Source: Flavobacterium collinsii
Lineage (GTDB): Bacteria; Bacteroidota; Bacteroidia; Flavobacteriales; Flavobacteriaceae
DNA: 64,000 bases
Assembly (NCBI RefSeq): GCF_902804485.1
Contig: NZ_CADCST010000102.1
Span: 1 to 64,000 of the forward strand
Direction: 5' to 3'
Position numbers and translations under genes: made by a program. Below are positions 16,443-24,972 of the stretch, piece after piece. The notes beneath the pieces were generated by a model. It did not search any database. It was not told the DNA's origin and was given only the letters and a program-made list of their open reading frames with translations. Within the stretch, counting starts at the first letter, position 1; every line of letters starts with the position of its first letter.

Positions 16443-17140
16443 GTTTTGTCAATAATAACGGAGTTGTAATTATTACTTCAAATCGGGATGAAAAAGTAAT
16501 TCGTCCCGAAGCCATCGCGCCAAAAAATTATTGTCAGAATGGGAAAACCATTATGTATCCAAAAGATCCAAAAGCAGGAGGGACTTGGTTTGCAGTGGAT
16601 AAAAACGGAAGTATAATGGTACTTTTGAATGGGGGAATAGAGAAACACCGCTCTCTGTTTCCGTATCGAAAAAGCAGGGGACTGGTTGCTTTGGATATTA
16701 TTTCCAGTACATCGCCTAAGGACTTTTGGAATGAAATTAATCTGGAAGATATCGAGCCCTTTACGTTGGTTTTGTATCAGGGTGGGGCATTGTATGAATT
16801 GATTTGGGATGGCCTTGTCAAAATAAAGACAGCGTTAGAATCTTCTAAAAACCACATCTGGTCATCAGTTACTCTGTATCCTGAAGAAATTAGAAAGAGA
16901 CGCTCCAACTGGTTTTTTGATTTTTTGAAAGACAAAGAGGAAATCTCTGCAGCGGATATGTTAGATTTTCATCGAAACACCCAAAATGATGATTCTGAAA
17001 ACGGTTTGATCATTAACCGAGAAAATGTTCTGAAAACGCTGAGCGTAACTCAGGTTGTAATTAAGCAGAACAAAGGAGCTATGAGATATTATGATTTAAT
17101 TAGAGCAGAAGACTTTTCGACTTCTTTTATAAGTATTTAA
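16430..17140 (+). CDS. NRDE (TANGO2-like) family protein
   Basis: A 236-residue protein starting MCTVSF, with the family-typical Cys at position 2 that may become N-terminal in an Ntn-hydrolase fold. TSNRDEKVIRPEA (~16-28) contains the name-giving NRDE motif, followed by DPKAGGTWFAVDKNG and VLLNGG. Homologues such as TANGO2 are implicated in haem or lipid handling; the bacterial role is unclear. The start codon lies inside the end of the DinB-like gene. Confidence 0.88.
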   Translation: MCTVSFVNNNGVVIITSNRDEKVIRPEAIAPKNYCQNGKTIMYPKDPKAGGTWFAVDKNGSIMVLLNGGIEKHRSLFPYRKSRGLVALDIISSTSPKDFWNEINLEDIEPFTLVLYQGGALYELIWDGLVKIKTALESSKNHIWSSVTLYPEEIRKRRSNWFFDFLKDKEEISAADMLDFHRNTQNDDSENGLIINRENVLKTLSVTQVVIKQNKGAMRYYDLIRAEDFSTSFISI

Positions 17141-17150
17141 ACCAGTAAAG

Positions 17151-18185
17151 ATGAAATTACTTTTTCATAGAATAAGCAATTGGGAGTATTGGCCTTTTAA
17201 GGTGCTTTACGTTCCTATCTATTTTCTTTGGGCCTACTATGCTGTCAAAGCGAGATCGGTATTTTTCTTTAATGCGTCCAATCCGAAGATAAAAAACGGC
17301 GGATTTATAATGGAGAGCAAAAAACAAATATATGATTTGCTTCCTAAAGAATGTTATCCAAATACTATTTTGATTCGGGAGTGTACAGGTTTAGAAAAGA
17401 TTGTCGAAAAGATAATAGAAAGCAGCATGTATTTTCCTTTAATAGCTAAACCTGATATTGGTTTACGTGGTTCCGGTGTGAAAAAAATCAGAAATGTATT
17501 GGAGTTGAGTGAATATGCCAGAAAAGCAAATTTTGATTTTTTATTGCAGGATCTCATTCCATTTAAAAATGAAGTCGGGATTTTTTATGTACGTCATCCG
17601 CATCAAAAAGAGGGGATAATTACTGGAATCGTTTCGAAAGAATTTTTAATTGTTACCGGTGACGGTGTTTCGACTATCGAAGATTTGATTTGTAAAACAC
17701 CAAGATTTCAATTGCAGCTCGAAGTTTTAAAGGAGGAATATGGTAATCAATTGCAGAAGATTTTACCACAGGGTGAAAGTATAAATTTAGTGCCTTTTGG
17801 GAATCACGCGCGAGGAGCAAAATTCCTGGACGGAAGCGATTGGATTACACCACAACTGACAGCGACGATTGATGAAATTGCTAAGAAGGTTCCCGAGTTT
17901 TACTTCGGACGCTTTGATATCATGTACAATACTTTTGAAGAACTAGAGCGCGGAGAGCAATTTCAGGTCGTAGAACTAAATGGAGCGGCAAGTGAACCCA
18001 CACACATTTACGATCCCAAACACTCGGTATGGTTTGCCTGGAAAGAACTGGCGAGACACATTACGTATATGTACGAAATCAGTGCTGAAAATCATAAAAA
18101 AGGAGTTCCGTATCTCGATTATAAAGTGGGCATTCGGGAATATAAATTGCATTTGGCGCAAAACAGTAAGATTGTAAATTTTTAG
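17151..18185 (+). CDS. ATP-grasp domain protein (D-Ala-D-Ala ligase-like)
   Basis: A 344-residue protein with an N-terminal hydrophobic stretch (~15-33, FKVLYVPIYFLWAYYAV). ATP-grasp features follow: PLIAKPDIGLRGSGVKKI (~94-111), FLLQDLIPFKNEVGIFYVRHP (~126-146), and FGRFDIMYNT...FQVVELNGAASEPTHIYDP (~245-280) with the Mg-binding E/N pair. These enzymes join a carboxylate to an amine through an acyl phosphate. The membrane-like N-terminus is unusual for a peptidoglycan ligase, and the substrate is unknown. 2-bp gap to the next gene. Confidence 0.75.
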   Translation: MKLLFHRISNWEYWPFKVLYVPIYFLWAYYAVKARSVFFFNASNPKIKNGGFIMESKKQIYDLLPKECYPNTILIRECTGLEKIVEKIIESSMYFPLIAKPDIGLRGSGVKKIRNVLELSEYARKANFDFLLQDLIPFKNEVGIFYVRHPHQKEGIITGIVSKEFLIVTGDGVSTIEDLICKTPRFQLQLEVLKEEYGNQLQKILPQGESINLVPFGNHARGAKFLDGSDWITPQLTATIDEIAKKVPEFYFGRFDIMYNTFEELERGEQFQVVELNGAASEPTHIYDPKHSVWFAWKELARHITYMYEISAENHKKGVPYLDYKVGIREYKLHLAQNSKIVNF

Positions 18186-18187
18186 AA

Positions 18188-18847
18188 ATGAAAAGAATAA
18201 AAAATATCTCAGTAGGATTTTTGGTGAGTTTCATCGGATCGATTCCATTGGGGTATTTGAATTTAGTAGGTTTGGAGATTTACTCAAAATCGGGGCTCAT
18301 TAACCTGGTCCTTTTTTTGTTCGGGGTCATTTTTGTTGAAACTTTTGTGATTTATTTCACTCTAATTTTTGCCAGACAACTGATTCGCAATAAAAAATTG
18401 ATGAAGATGATTGATTTTTTTGCGGTTGGATTTATGTTTGTTCTCGCTTTTCTTTTCTATTGCGGTTTTAATAATCAGACAGCAAAATCTAATGATGCTT
18501 TACAGGAGTATTTAATGTACTCGCCATTTGTGATTGGAGTTGTTTTAAATTGCTTTAATTTTTTACAGCTGCCTTTCTGGACCAGTTGGAACCTATATTT
18601 GCTTAACGGAGAGTATATTACAATAGAAAGAAAGTTAAAATATTATTATATTGCAGGAACTTTGATTGGTATTTTTTTTGGGATGTTGAGCCTGATTATA
18701 ATTTTACAGGCTTTTTTTGCAAAAAACAATCCATTGTCAAAGTATGTAATGCCTGTATTTATTCCGGTTTTTTTCATTGTGTTGGGAAGTGTTCAGGTGT
18801 TTAAAGTGTATAAAAAATATTTTAAATCAACTGTTTTAGAAGTTTAA
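18188..18847 (+). CDS. LysE-like multi-helix membrane protein
   Basis: A 219-residue integral membrane protein with about six helices. The N-terminal FLVSFIGSIPLGYLNLVGLEIYSKSGL resembles the LysE/RhtB exporter start (G-x-x-P-G). Hydrophobic blocks at ~7-27, 37-62, 74-93, 113-135, 150-176 and 188-208. Probably an amino-acid or small-molecule exporter; family assignment is moderate. Last gene of the tightly spaced run starting at 14491. Confidence 0.65.
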   Translation: MKRIKNISVGFLVSFIGSIPLGYLNLVGLEIYSKSGLINLVLFLFGVIFVETFVIYFTLIFARQLIRNKKLMKMIDFFAVGFMFVLAFLFYCGFNNQTAKSNDALQEYLMYSPFVIGVVLNCFNFLQLPFWTSWNLYLLNGEYITIERKLKYYYIAGTLIGIFFGMLSLIIILQAFFAKNNPLSKYVMPVFIPVFFIVLGSVQVFKVYKKYFKSTVLEV

Positions 18848-18875
18848 TTGCTAAAGCACATTTAAATCCTCATTT

Positions 18876-19853
18876 ATGAAAAAACGTTACTTTCTGCTGC
18901 TTCCGTTTGTTTTTTTAGCCTGTAAATCGAATCCTTCCGTAGCTACAGTTTCTCCGGCAACTGATTCAAAACCTATTGAAGTTACTTATAAAGTCAAGGA
19001 ATCTGAGGTGTCTGATTTCCTGAAAAAGCTGTCTTCAGATGAGATGGAAGGCCGTGAAACCGGAACAAAAGGAATCGAGAAAGCGGCCGTTTTTTTAGAA
19101 GACTTCTTCAAACAAAACAAAGTGAAACCTTATTTTGTTTCCTACAGAGATACCCTCACCAATTTTAAAACACCGGCCTATAATATTGTTGGAGTTATAG
19201 AAGGAACAGATCCGGTGCTGAAAAAAGAATTCGTGGTATTAAGTGCACATTACGATCATATCGGACTGGAGAAAAAACAACAGCCGGATGTCGTTTTTAA
19301 TGGTGCTAATGATGATGCGTCGGGAGTAACGGCAGTTTCGGAGCTGGCAAAGTATTTTAGCGAAACAAAATCGAACAAACGCAGTATTCTTTTTGTGTTT
19401 TTTGCAGGAGAAGAAAAAGGATTATTAGGGTCTAAAAGTTTGGTGCAAAAACTTAAAAAGCAAAATTTTAACTTGTACATACAATTGAATATCGAAATGA
19501 TTGGTGTGCCAATGAAACGTGATTATCTGGCTTATATTACCGGTTTTGATAAAAGTAATATGGCCCAAAAAATAAACGAGTATACCGGTAAAAAAACAAT
19601 CGGGTTCTTGCCTAAAGAAGCCGAATATAAATTGTTTTATAGATCGGATAACTTTTCTTTTTATGAGGCATTTAAAAAACCATGTCAGTCCATAAGTACT
19701 TTTGATTTTGAAAATTTCGACTTTTATCACCATGTTTCAGATGAATTTAAGGTAATGGATATTCCGCATATGACCTCTTTTATTCAGGAATTTTTGCCGG
19801 CCGTAACTAAAATTACGATTACACCAACGGAAGAAATTACAATGAATAATTAA
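18876..19853 (+). CDS. M28 family zinc aminopeptidase, lipoprotein
   Basis: A 325-residue protein with a lipoprotein signal peptide ending FLAC (Cys16), so lipid-anchored in the envelope. M28 di-zinc motifs are present: VLSAHYDHIG (first His), NGANDDASGV (bridging Asp), FAGEEKGLLGS (catalytic Glu pair), NIEMIG (Asp/Glu ligand) and FYHHVSDE (last His). The fold removes N-terminal amino acids from peptides. It follows the LysE-like gene after 28 bp. Confidence 0.93.
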   Translation: MKKRYFLLLPFVFLACKSNPSVATVSPATDSKPIEVTYKVKESEVSDFLKKLSSDEMEGRETGTKGIEKAAVFLEDFFKQNKVKPYFVSYRDTLTNFKTPAYNIVGVIEGTDPVLKKEFVVLSAHYDHIGLEKKQQPDVVFNGANDDASGVTAVSELAKYFSETKSNKRSILFVFFAGEEKGLLGSKSLVQKLKKQNFNLYIQLNIEMIGVPMKRDYLAYITGFDKSNMAQKINEYTGKKTIGFLPKEAEYKLFYRSDNFSFYEAFKKPCQSISTFDFENFDFYHHVSDEFKVMDIPHMTSFIQEFLPAVTKITITPTEEITMNN

Positions 19854-19888
19854 TCTGTCATTTTATTCGATTTGCTTATTTTTGCTTT

Positions 19889-20566
19889 ATGAAAAATATT
19901 ATTGTTACCGGAACCAGTCGTGGAATTGGTTACGAATTAGCATTGCAGTTTGCCAATGCAGGTCATCAGGTTCTGGCAATTTCCAGAAAAGTACCGACTA
20001 CACTTTTAGAACATCAAAATATTAGCTGTTTGTCTGTTGATCTGGCAGATGAAGCGGCTTTGGCGGAAGTAGATCAGTTTCTTTCTTCCTCCTGGAAAAG
20101 GGTGGATGCAGTGGTACATAATGCCGGTGCGTTGTTGTTAAAACCTTTTGCCGAAACCACTCAGGCTGATTTTGAAAGTATTTATAAAGTGAATGTTTTT
20201 GCTGTTGCTAACTTAACGCGTATTTGTCTTCCTTATCTTCAAAATGGTAGCCATGTGGTAACCATTAGTTCTATTGGAGGGGTAAGAGGAAGTCTGAAAT
20301 TCGCAGGTCTGGCAGCTTATAGTTCCAGTAAAGGAGCTGTAATTACTTTGACTGAATTATTGGCGGAAGAATACAAAGAAAGAGGGATTTCATTTAATGT
20401 GCTGGCTCTGGGTTCTGTTCAGACAGAAATGTTAAACGAAGCTTTCCCGGGTTATCAGGCGCCAATTTCTGCCGAAGGAATGGCAACCTACATCAATGAT
20501 TTTACACTCAACGGAAATAAATATTTCAACGGAAAGGTGCTGGAAGTTTCATCTACTAATCCGTAG
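19889..20566 (+). CDS. SDR family oxidoreductase
   Basis: A 225-residue short-chain dehydrogenase. The NAD(P)-binding TGTSRGIGYELA lies at ~6-17, VVHNAGAL at ~72-79, and the catalytic set is Ser in TISSIGG with YSSSKGA (Tyr-x3-Lys) at ~148-154. C-terminal GSVQTEML is typical. Only 225 residues, so a compact form. A perfect Bacteroidota-type -7 box TATTTTTG at 19877-19884 lies only 5 bp before the ATG, which would give an almost leaderless mRNA if used. Substrate unknown. Confidence 0.9.
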   Translation: MKNIIVTGTSRGIGYELALQFANAGHQVLAISRKVPTTLLEHQNISCLSVDLADEAALAEVDQFLSSSWKRVDAVVHNAGALLLKPFAETTQADFESIYKVNVFAVANLTRICLPYLQNGSHVVTISSIGGVRGSLKFAGLAAYSSSKGAVITLTELLAEEYKERGISFNVLALGSVQTEMLNEAFPGYQAPISAEGMATYINDFTLNGNKYFNGKVLEVSSTNP

Positions 20567-20593
20567 TTAATTATGAATTATGAATTTTGAGTT

Positions 20594-20956
20594 ATGAGTG
20601 AAAGTATTATTAAAATTAAAAGTTTTGAATTAGCTGTTAAAGGAGTTAATTTTTATAAATATTTAATTTCTGAAAAGAAAGAATTTATAATGAGTAAACA
20701 ATTTTTACGTTCTGTTACTTCAGTAGGAGCAAATGTTCGTGAAGCTATTAATGCACAAAGTAAAGCTGACTTCATACATAAATTATCAATTTCTCAAAAA
20801 GAGTGCGACGAGTCCCTGTATTGGTTAGAGCTTTTACGGGCAACTGATTATGTTTCTATTACAGAGTTTGAATCCATGCATAATCCATGTACAGAAGTGC
20901 TGAAAATTATCAAAAGCATCCTAATTACATCAAAAAAGAACTTGAATGGGAATTAA
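20594..20956 (+). CDS. Four helix bundle protein (S23/23S rRNA-IVP family)
   Basis: A 120-residue protein with the family pattern: IKIKSFELAVKGVNFYKYL, QFLRSVTSVGANVREAINAQSKADF (~38-62), LSISQKECDESLYWLELL. These proteins form pentameric four-helix bundles and were first found in 23S rRNA intervening sequences; in Bacteroidota they occur widely as free genes. Function unknown. The gene sits between AT-rich inverted repeats (ATTATGAATTATGAATTTTG at 20570-20589; TTATAATTCATAATTAT at 20968-20984), as if it were a small insertion between the SDR and SprT genes. Confidence 0.88.
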   Translation: MSESIIKIKSFELAVKGVNFYKYLISEKKEFIMSKQFLRSVTSVGANVREAINAQSKADFIHKLSISQKECDESLYWLELLRATDYVSITEFESMHNPCTEVLKIIKSILITSKKNLNGN

Positions 20957-20985
20957 TAACTCATACTTTATAATTCATAATTATT

Positions 20986-21582
20986 TTGAGCGAAACTTTA
21001 GCTAAATACATACCGGAGCATGCCGTAAAGCCTGTTTTTGATTTGATTGTTGCCAATCAGGTTCATCTGAAAATTGTCAATGAGCGTCAGACGCGTCATG
21101 GTGATTACAGAAGAGGGCCAAGCGGTAAGCATGAAATTACGGTAAATGCGAGTTTGAATAAATATCGCTTTTTGATTACGCTCATTCATGAGATTTCGCA
21201 TTTGGTTGCCTTTGAGAAGTTTGGAAGAAATATAAAACCGCATGGGAATGAATGGAAGTTTACTTTTCAAAGGATGATGGTTCCTTTTATTCGTCCCGAA
21301 ATTTTCCCGGGTTCATTATTGCCTTTGTTGGCAAGGCATTTTAAGAATCCTTCGGCTAGCAGTGATACCGATACCACTTTATCTTTGGCCTTAAAACAAT
21401 ACGATGCCGCCAACGATAAGAGCTATATTTTTGAAATTCCCTACGGAAGTGTATTCAGGATTAAAAACGGTAAAGTATTCAAGAAATTGGCCGTCAGAAC
21501 CAAGCGTTTTGAATGTATTGAAATTAGCTCGGGAAAAACATATTTATTTAATCCAAATGCTGAAGTGGAGCTAATGCATTAA
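20986..21582 (+). CDS. SprT-like zinc metalloprotease-type protein
   Basis: A 198-residue protein with the zinc motif LITLIHEISHLVAF (~64-77, HExxH) and a downstream HGNEWKFTFQRMM, as in SprT/Spartan-like domains. No N-terminal signal. The start is TTG (20986, MSETLAKYIPEH), preceded by TATTTTGAGCG; no ATG gives the full conserved start. The four-helix gene just upstream begins similarly (ATGAGTGAAAG), so an insertion event may have altered this start. Probable protein-quality or DNA-protein-crosslink role by family, unproven. Confidence 0.82.
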   Translation: MSETLAKYIPEHAVKPVFDLIVANQVHLKIVNERQTRHGDYRRGPSGKHEITVNASLNKYRFLITLIHEISHLVAFEKFGRNIKPHGNEWKFTFQRMMVPFIRPEIFPGSLLPLLARHFKNPSASSDTDTTLSLALKQYDAANDKSYIFEIPYGSVFRIKNGKVFKKLAVRTKRFECIEISSGKTYLFNPNAEVELMH

Positions 21583-21640
21583 GAAGGAAATTCCAAATTT
21601 CAAATTCCAAACTCCAATTTCTCTGGAAAACTCAATAAAA

Positions 21641-21683
21641 AAATTCCAAATTCCAACTGCATCAGTATTGGAATTTGGAATTT
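21641..21683. terminator. Bidirectional terminator
   Basis: AAATTCCAAATTCCAA (21641-21656) and TTGGAATTTGGAATTT (21668-21683) form a 16-bp perfect stem with an 11-nt loop and T/A runs on both sides. It separates convergent sprT-like and mlaF-like genes. Confidence 0.88.
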
Positions 21684-21706
21684 CTTTTTTTTGGAATTTT
21701 TAAGCC

Positions 21707-22468
21707 TTATTCTTTCAAATAAGCCTCTCTTACTTTTTTAAACAGATTTGAAGAGTAAACGAATTTTACAATCGCTTCGTTATCGGTTCTAAAAATTTCT
21801 TCTTTAGTTCCTTGCCAGGCCTTAATACCTTTTTTCAGGAATACGATATTCTCACCAATTTCCATTACTGAGTTCATATCGTGGGTGTTGATCACCGTTG
21901 TAATATTATATTCTTCTGTGATTTCTTTGATTAGATTGTCGATCAAAGTAGAAGTATTTGGATCTAAACCTGAGTTTGGTTCATCACAAAATAAGTACTT
22001 TGGATTGTTCACAATCGCGCGTGCAATTGCAACACGTTTTTGCATTCCTCCCGAAATTTCAGAAGGTAATTTTTTATGTGCATCAACTAAGTTTACTCTT
22101 TCCAGAACAAAATCAACACGTTCTTTGATTTTTGCCTTATTGTCGTTGGTAAACATTTTTAAGGGGAATGCCACATTTTCTTCAACGGTCATTGAATCAA
22201 ACAAAGCACTTCCTTGAAAAACCATGCCTATTTCAGTTCTTAACTCTCTTTTTTCATCGGGATCCAGTTCTGAATAAACGCGGCCATCAAATTCAATAGT
22301 TCCATTATCGGGAGTATGAATTCCTAACAGACTTTTTAATAAAACTGTTTTTCCGGATCCACTCTGTCCAATAATCAGGTTAGTTTTTCCAGTTTCAAAA
22401 ACTGTCGAAACACCTTTCAGAACTTTGCTGTCGCCAAATGATTTTTCTAAATTTTTTACTTCTATCAT
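21707..22468 (-). CDS. MlaF-like ABC transporter ATP-binding protein
   Basis: A 253-residue ATPase: Walker A IIGQSGSGKTVLLKSL (~32-47), Q-loop MVFQGSALFDSMTVEENVAFP, signature ISGGMQKRVAIARAI (~139-153), Walker B YLFCDEPNSGLDP and switch His in VINTHDM. The sequence around the Q-loop and signature fits the MlaF/Ttg2A subgroup, which drives phospholipid transport between the two membranes. It overlaps the permease gene by 4 bp (ATGA). Confidence 0.9.
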   Translation of the reverse strand: MIEVKNLEKSFGDSKVLKGVSTVFETGKTNLIIGQSGSGKTVLLKSLLGIHTPDNGTIEFDGRVYSELDPDEKRELRTEIGMVFQGSALFDSMTVEENVAFPLKMFTNDNKAKIKERVDFVLERVNLVDAHKKLPSEISGGMQKRVAIARAIVNNPKYLFCDEPNSGLDPNTSTLIDNLIKEITEEYNITTVINTHDMNSVMEIGENIVFLKKGIKAWQGTKEEIFRTDNEAIVKFVYSSNLFKKVREAYLKE

Positions 22469-23214
22469 GATCCTAGTAACAATTGTGTTAGTATATAATT
22501 AAAAAGAATGATTGAAACCGAAGTCCAAACAAACGATACTGTACTGGCTTTACCTACCTCAAGGGCACCACCTTTCATATAATAACCGTGAAAAGAAGGT
22601 ATGGTAGCCAACAGCATGGCAAATATTAAAGTTTTAATAAAAGCATAAGTGATGTGAAAAGGAATGAATTCCATTTGAGCACCAATAATGAAGTCATTAC
22701 TTGTGGTAAAGCCTCCGTAAACACCAGCAAGCCATCCTCCAAAAATTCCTAAAAACATACTGATTCCGATTACAAAAGGATACAATAGTAAAGCAATAAT
22801 TTTAGGAAAAACCAGGTAGTTAAGAGAGTTTACACCCATAACTTCCAACGCATCGATTTGTTCTGTAACACGCATAGTACCGATACTTGAGGTGATAAAG
22901 GAACCCATTTTTCCGGCCATAATTACCGAAATAAAAGTAGGAGCGAACTCTAAAATCACGGACTGACGTGTAGCAAAACCAATTAAATATTTTGGGATTA
23001 ACGGATTAGTTAAGTTTAAAGCGGTTTGAATCGCAACAACACCTCCAACAAAGAAAGAGATAAAACAAACAATACCTAAAGAGTCTATAATTAAATCATC
23101 AATTTCTTTGAAAATTAATTGTCGCATAACAGGCCATTTGGTCTGTTTATTGAAAATCTCTTTCAGCATTAAAAAATATCTCCCGATTTGGGATAAGTAA
23201 CGAATTAGCATCAT
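22465..23214 (-). CDS. MlaE-like ABC transporter permease
   Basis: A 249-residue membrane protein with the MlaE family block GGVVAIQTALNLTNPLIPKYLIGFATRQSVILEFAPTFISVIMAGKMGSFITSSIGTMRVTEQIDALEVMGV (~57-125), here cited only by its ends, and about five helices. It pairs with the ATPase immediately downstream. The MCE-domain (MlaD) partner is not in this window. A second ATG at 23211 is possible as start. Confidence 0.9.
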   Translation of the reverse strand: MMLIRYLSQIGRYFLMLKEIFNKQTKWPVMRQLIFKEIDDLIIDSLGIVCFISFFVGGVVAIQTALNLTNPLIPKYLIGFATRQSVILEFAPTFISVIMAGKMGSFITSSIGTMRVTEQIDALEVMGVNSLNYLVFPKIIALLLYPFVIGISMFLGIFGGWLAGVYGGFTTSNDFIIGAQMEFIPFHITYAFIKTLIFAMLLATIPSFHGYYMKGGALEVGKASTVSFVWTSVSIILFNYILTQLLLGS

Positions 23215-23294
23215 AGTTTTACAAATATTGGCTAAGGTAAAAAGAAGTTATGAGTTTTGGGGTATGAGTTAAGTCTTTTCGGTTGTTTTCCGGA

Positions 23295-24143
23295 TCAAAT
23301 TAACTTTTCTTTCATTTTTTGAAAGCGATAATTCCTAATAAATTTAGCTTGTTCAGGGGTAACCAGTAGTGGCGTTTTGGCTCTTTTTGCTTTCCAGAAT
23401 CCTTGGATATAATCAAAAAAAAGGAGCGGTTTTTTCTTCATCATGGCCAATTTGGCCGATGCGATTGCCGTAATCCAGAAGCCGTATCCTAAAGTAAAAA
23501 AAGCTTCACCTTGCTTGTATCGGGCTGTTTTGTTATAATTTGCACCTGTTGGTTTAAGATGTTTTACGTGCAAAGAAGAGTCAGTAACAATCTTCCATCC
23601 GTAATATTTACAAAGTAATTCGTCTACAGTATCCCAGCCCATAGCAGGTTTTAAACCTCCAATTTGCTCGAAAGCAGCTTTGCGATACGCTTTTAATGCT
23701 CCGCGAATATGATCTTTGTCGGTAAGATTTTCGAGAATCCAGTCGCCATTTTTTTCAATGTAACAGAAACCACCCGCCATTCCAATTTTTGAATCAGATT
23801 GAAAATGGGTAATAATCGTTTCGAAGTAATTGGTAGGAAAAATGAGATCACCATCTATTTTTACAATAATATCATATTCTGAATCCAAAGTTTCAAAACC
23901 TTTTTGAAAAGCCTGAATAACTTTGCTTCCGGGCATATGAATCGCATCTGACGTTTTATTTACAATAGAAATAAAAGGATGGTCTTTTGCAAAACCCAAT
24001 ACAATTTCTTCTGTCCTATCCGTTGAGTTGTCATTTACCACTACAATTTTTGAAGGTAAAACAGTTTGTGAAATCAAAGACTGTAATGTCAAGCCAATTA
24101 AATCTTGTTCGTTGTGAGCCGGAATGACGATGTAATACTTCAT
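23295..24143 (-). CDS. Glycosyltransferase family 2
   Basis: A 282-residue GT-A enzyme from the ATG at 24143 (MKYYIVIPAHNEQDLIG). An upstream ATG at 24179 would add 12 residues encoded inside the terminator-like repeat and is less likely. Motifs: VVVNDNSTDRT, IIVKIDGDLIFP (metal-binding DxD-like D-G-D), WDTVDELLCKYYGWK. No membrane segment is obvious. Probably builds an envelope polysaccharide or glycolipid. Acceptor unknown. Confidence 0.85.
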   Translation of the reverse strand: MKYYIVIPAHNEQDLIGLTLQSLISQTVLPSKIVVVNDNSTDRTEEIVLGFAKDHPFISIVNKTSDAIHMPGSKVIQAFQKGFETLDSEYDIIVKIDGDLIFPTNYFETIITHFQSDSKIGMAGGFCYIEKNGDWILENLTDKDHIRGALKAYRKAAFEQIGGLKPAMGWDTVDELLCKYYGWKIVTDSSLHVKHLKPTGANYNKTARYKQGEAFFTLGYGFWITAIASAKLAMMKKKPLLFFDYIQGFWKAKRAKTPLLVTPEQAKFIRNYRFQKMKEKLI

Positions 24144-24171
24144 AATTTTTAATTTAAATTCCAATTCTTTA

Positions 24172-24219
24172 AATTCCAAATTCCAATCAAAACGTGCTTA
24201 ATTGGAATTTGGATTTTTT
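24172..24219 (-). terminator. Terminator-like hairpin between methyltransferase and GT2
   Basis: ATTCCAAATTCCAAT (24172-24186) and ATTGGAATTTGGATTTTT (~24202-24219) form a ~14-bp stem. Same sequence family as the hairpin at 21641. Confidence 0.65.
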
Positions 24220-24235
24220 TTATTGGAATTTGACT

Positions 24236-24763
24236 TTAGGCTTTTATTTTTTCCGCGACAACAATATAATATCTTGGCGTGAAATATCTTAGTAAAGGTC
24301 TGAATCCAAACTTTTTTACGGGATGTGTAAATTTTTGGCGGTCGGTTATTTTCCAGCCTGTTTTTTCTAAAAGCCAGTCCAGTTGCCAGTCTTCAAATTC
24401 ATGATAATGTCTGTCCCACATATCGGTCTTAGAACGATACGCCGATGAAAACCATAAACGCAACGGAATTGATATTAACAACTTGTCACATTTTACGTTT
24501 TGTAAAATTGTGTAAGGATTTAGTAAGTGCTCGAAGATTTCAAATGCGGTAAAAACAGTATATTCTTCCGTTTGCAAAGCCGTTTGATCGTTGTCTAAAT
24601 CTTCGCCTTTTGTATTTTTTACAGTGTAGCCATTTTCTTCCATTATTTTAGAGAATGGATTTGATACGCCAAAATCAAAAATGGTTTCTGATGTTTTAAC
24701 GTGTTTTTGTAAAAACTCTAAAGTAAGTTTGAATCTTTTATTCGGAAACGTTTTTTCGTACAT
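24236..24763 (-). CDS. Class I SAM-dependent methyltransferase-like protein
   Basis: A 175-residue protein. SETIFDFGVSNPFSKIMEENG (~31-51) occupies the place of motif I but lacks the usual GxGxG. FTAFEIFEHLLNP (~71-83) fits the post-I/motif II region and LLISIPL motif III. C-terminal FRPLLRYFTPRYYIV. Short for the family. Acceptor unknown; the position beside a GT2 suggests glycan or lipid modification. Confidence 0.65.
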   Translation of the reverse strand: MYEKTFPNKRFKLTLEFLQKHVKTSETIFDFGVSNPFSKIMEENGYTVKNTKGEDLDNDQTALQTEEYTVFTAFEIFEHLLNPYTILQNVKCDKLLISIPLRLWFSSAYRSKTDMWDRHYHEFEDWQLDWLLEKTGWKITDRQKFTHPVKKFGFRPLLRYFTPRYYIVVAEKIKA

Positions 24764-24823
24764 AGTCGCTGCGAGGAACGAAACAATCTCTCGTTCTTGA
24801 TTTATAATTAGGGCACAAATATA

Positions 24824-24862
24824 CTAAAAAAGTCCGCATCTTATAATGCGGACTTTTTTAGT
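24824..24862 (-). terminator. Terminator of the KAS III gene
   Basis: AAAAAAGTCCGCAT cttata ATGCGGACTTTTTT, on the - strand downstream of the gene ending at 24973. Confidence 0.88.
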
Positions 24863-24865
24863 GTT

Positions 24866-24972
24866 CAGTCTCAGTCTTAGTCTCAGTCTCAGTCTCAGTC
24901 TCAGTCTCAGTCTCAGTCTCAGTATTCAGTCTCAGTATTCAGTTGACTGTGAACTGCGACTGTGAACTGCGA
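24866..24972. repeat. TCAGTC tandem hexamer array
   Basis: About ten near-perfect hexamers (TCAGTC/TCAGTA), followed by TGACTGTGAACTGCGACTG-type sequence that runs up to the KAS III stop codon. Similar repeats occur at 49995-50122, 50640-50712 and 56987-57030. Confidence 0.85.

Noticed and set aside
24866-24972. CRISPR array
   Set aside because: Uninterrupted hexamers without spacers.
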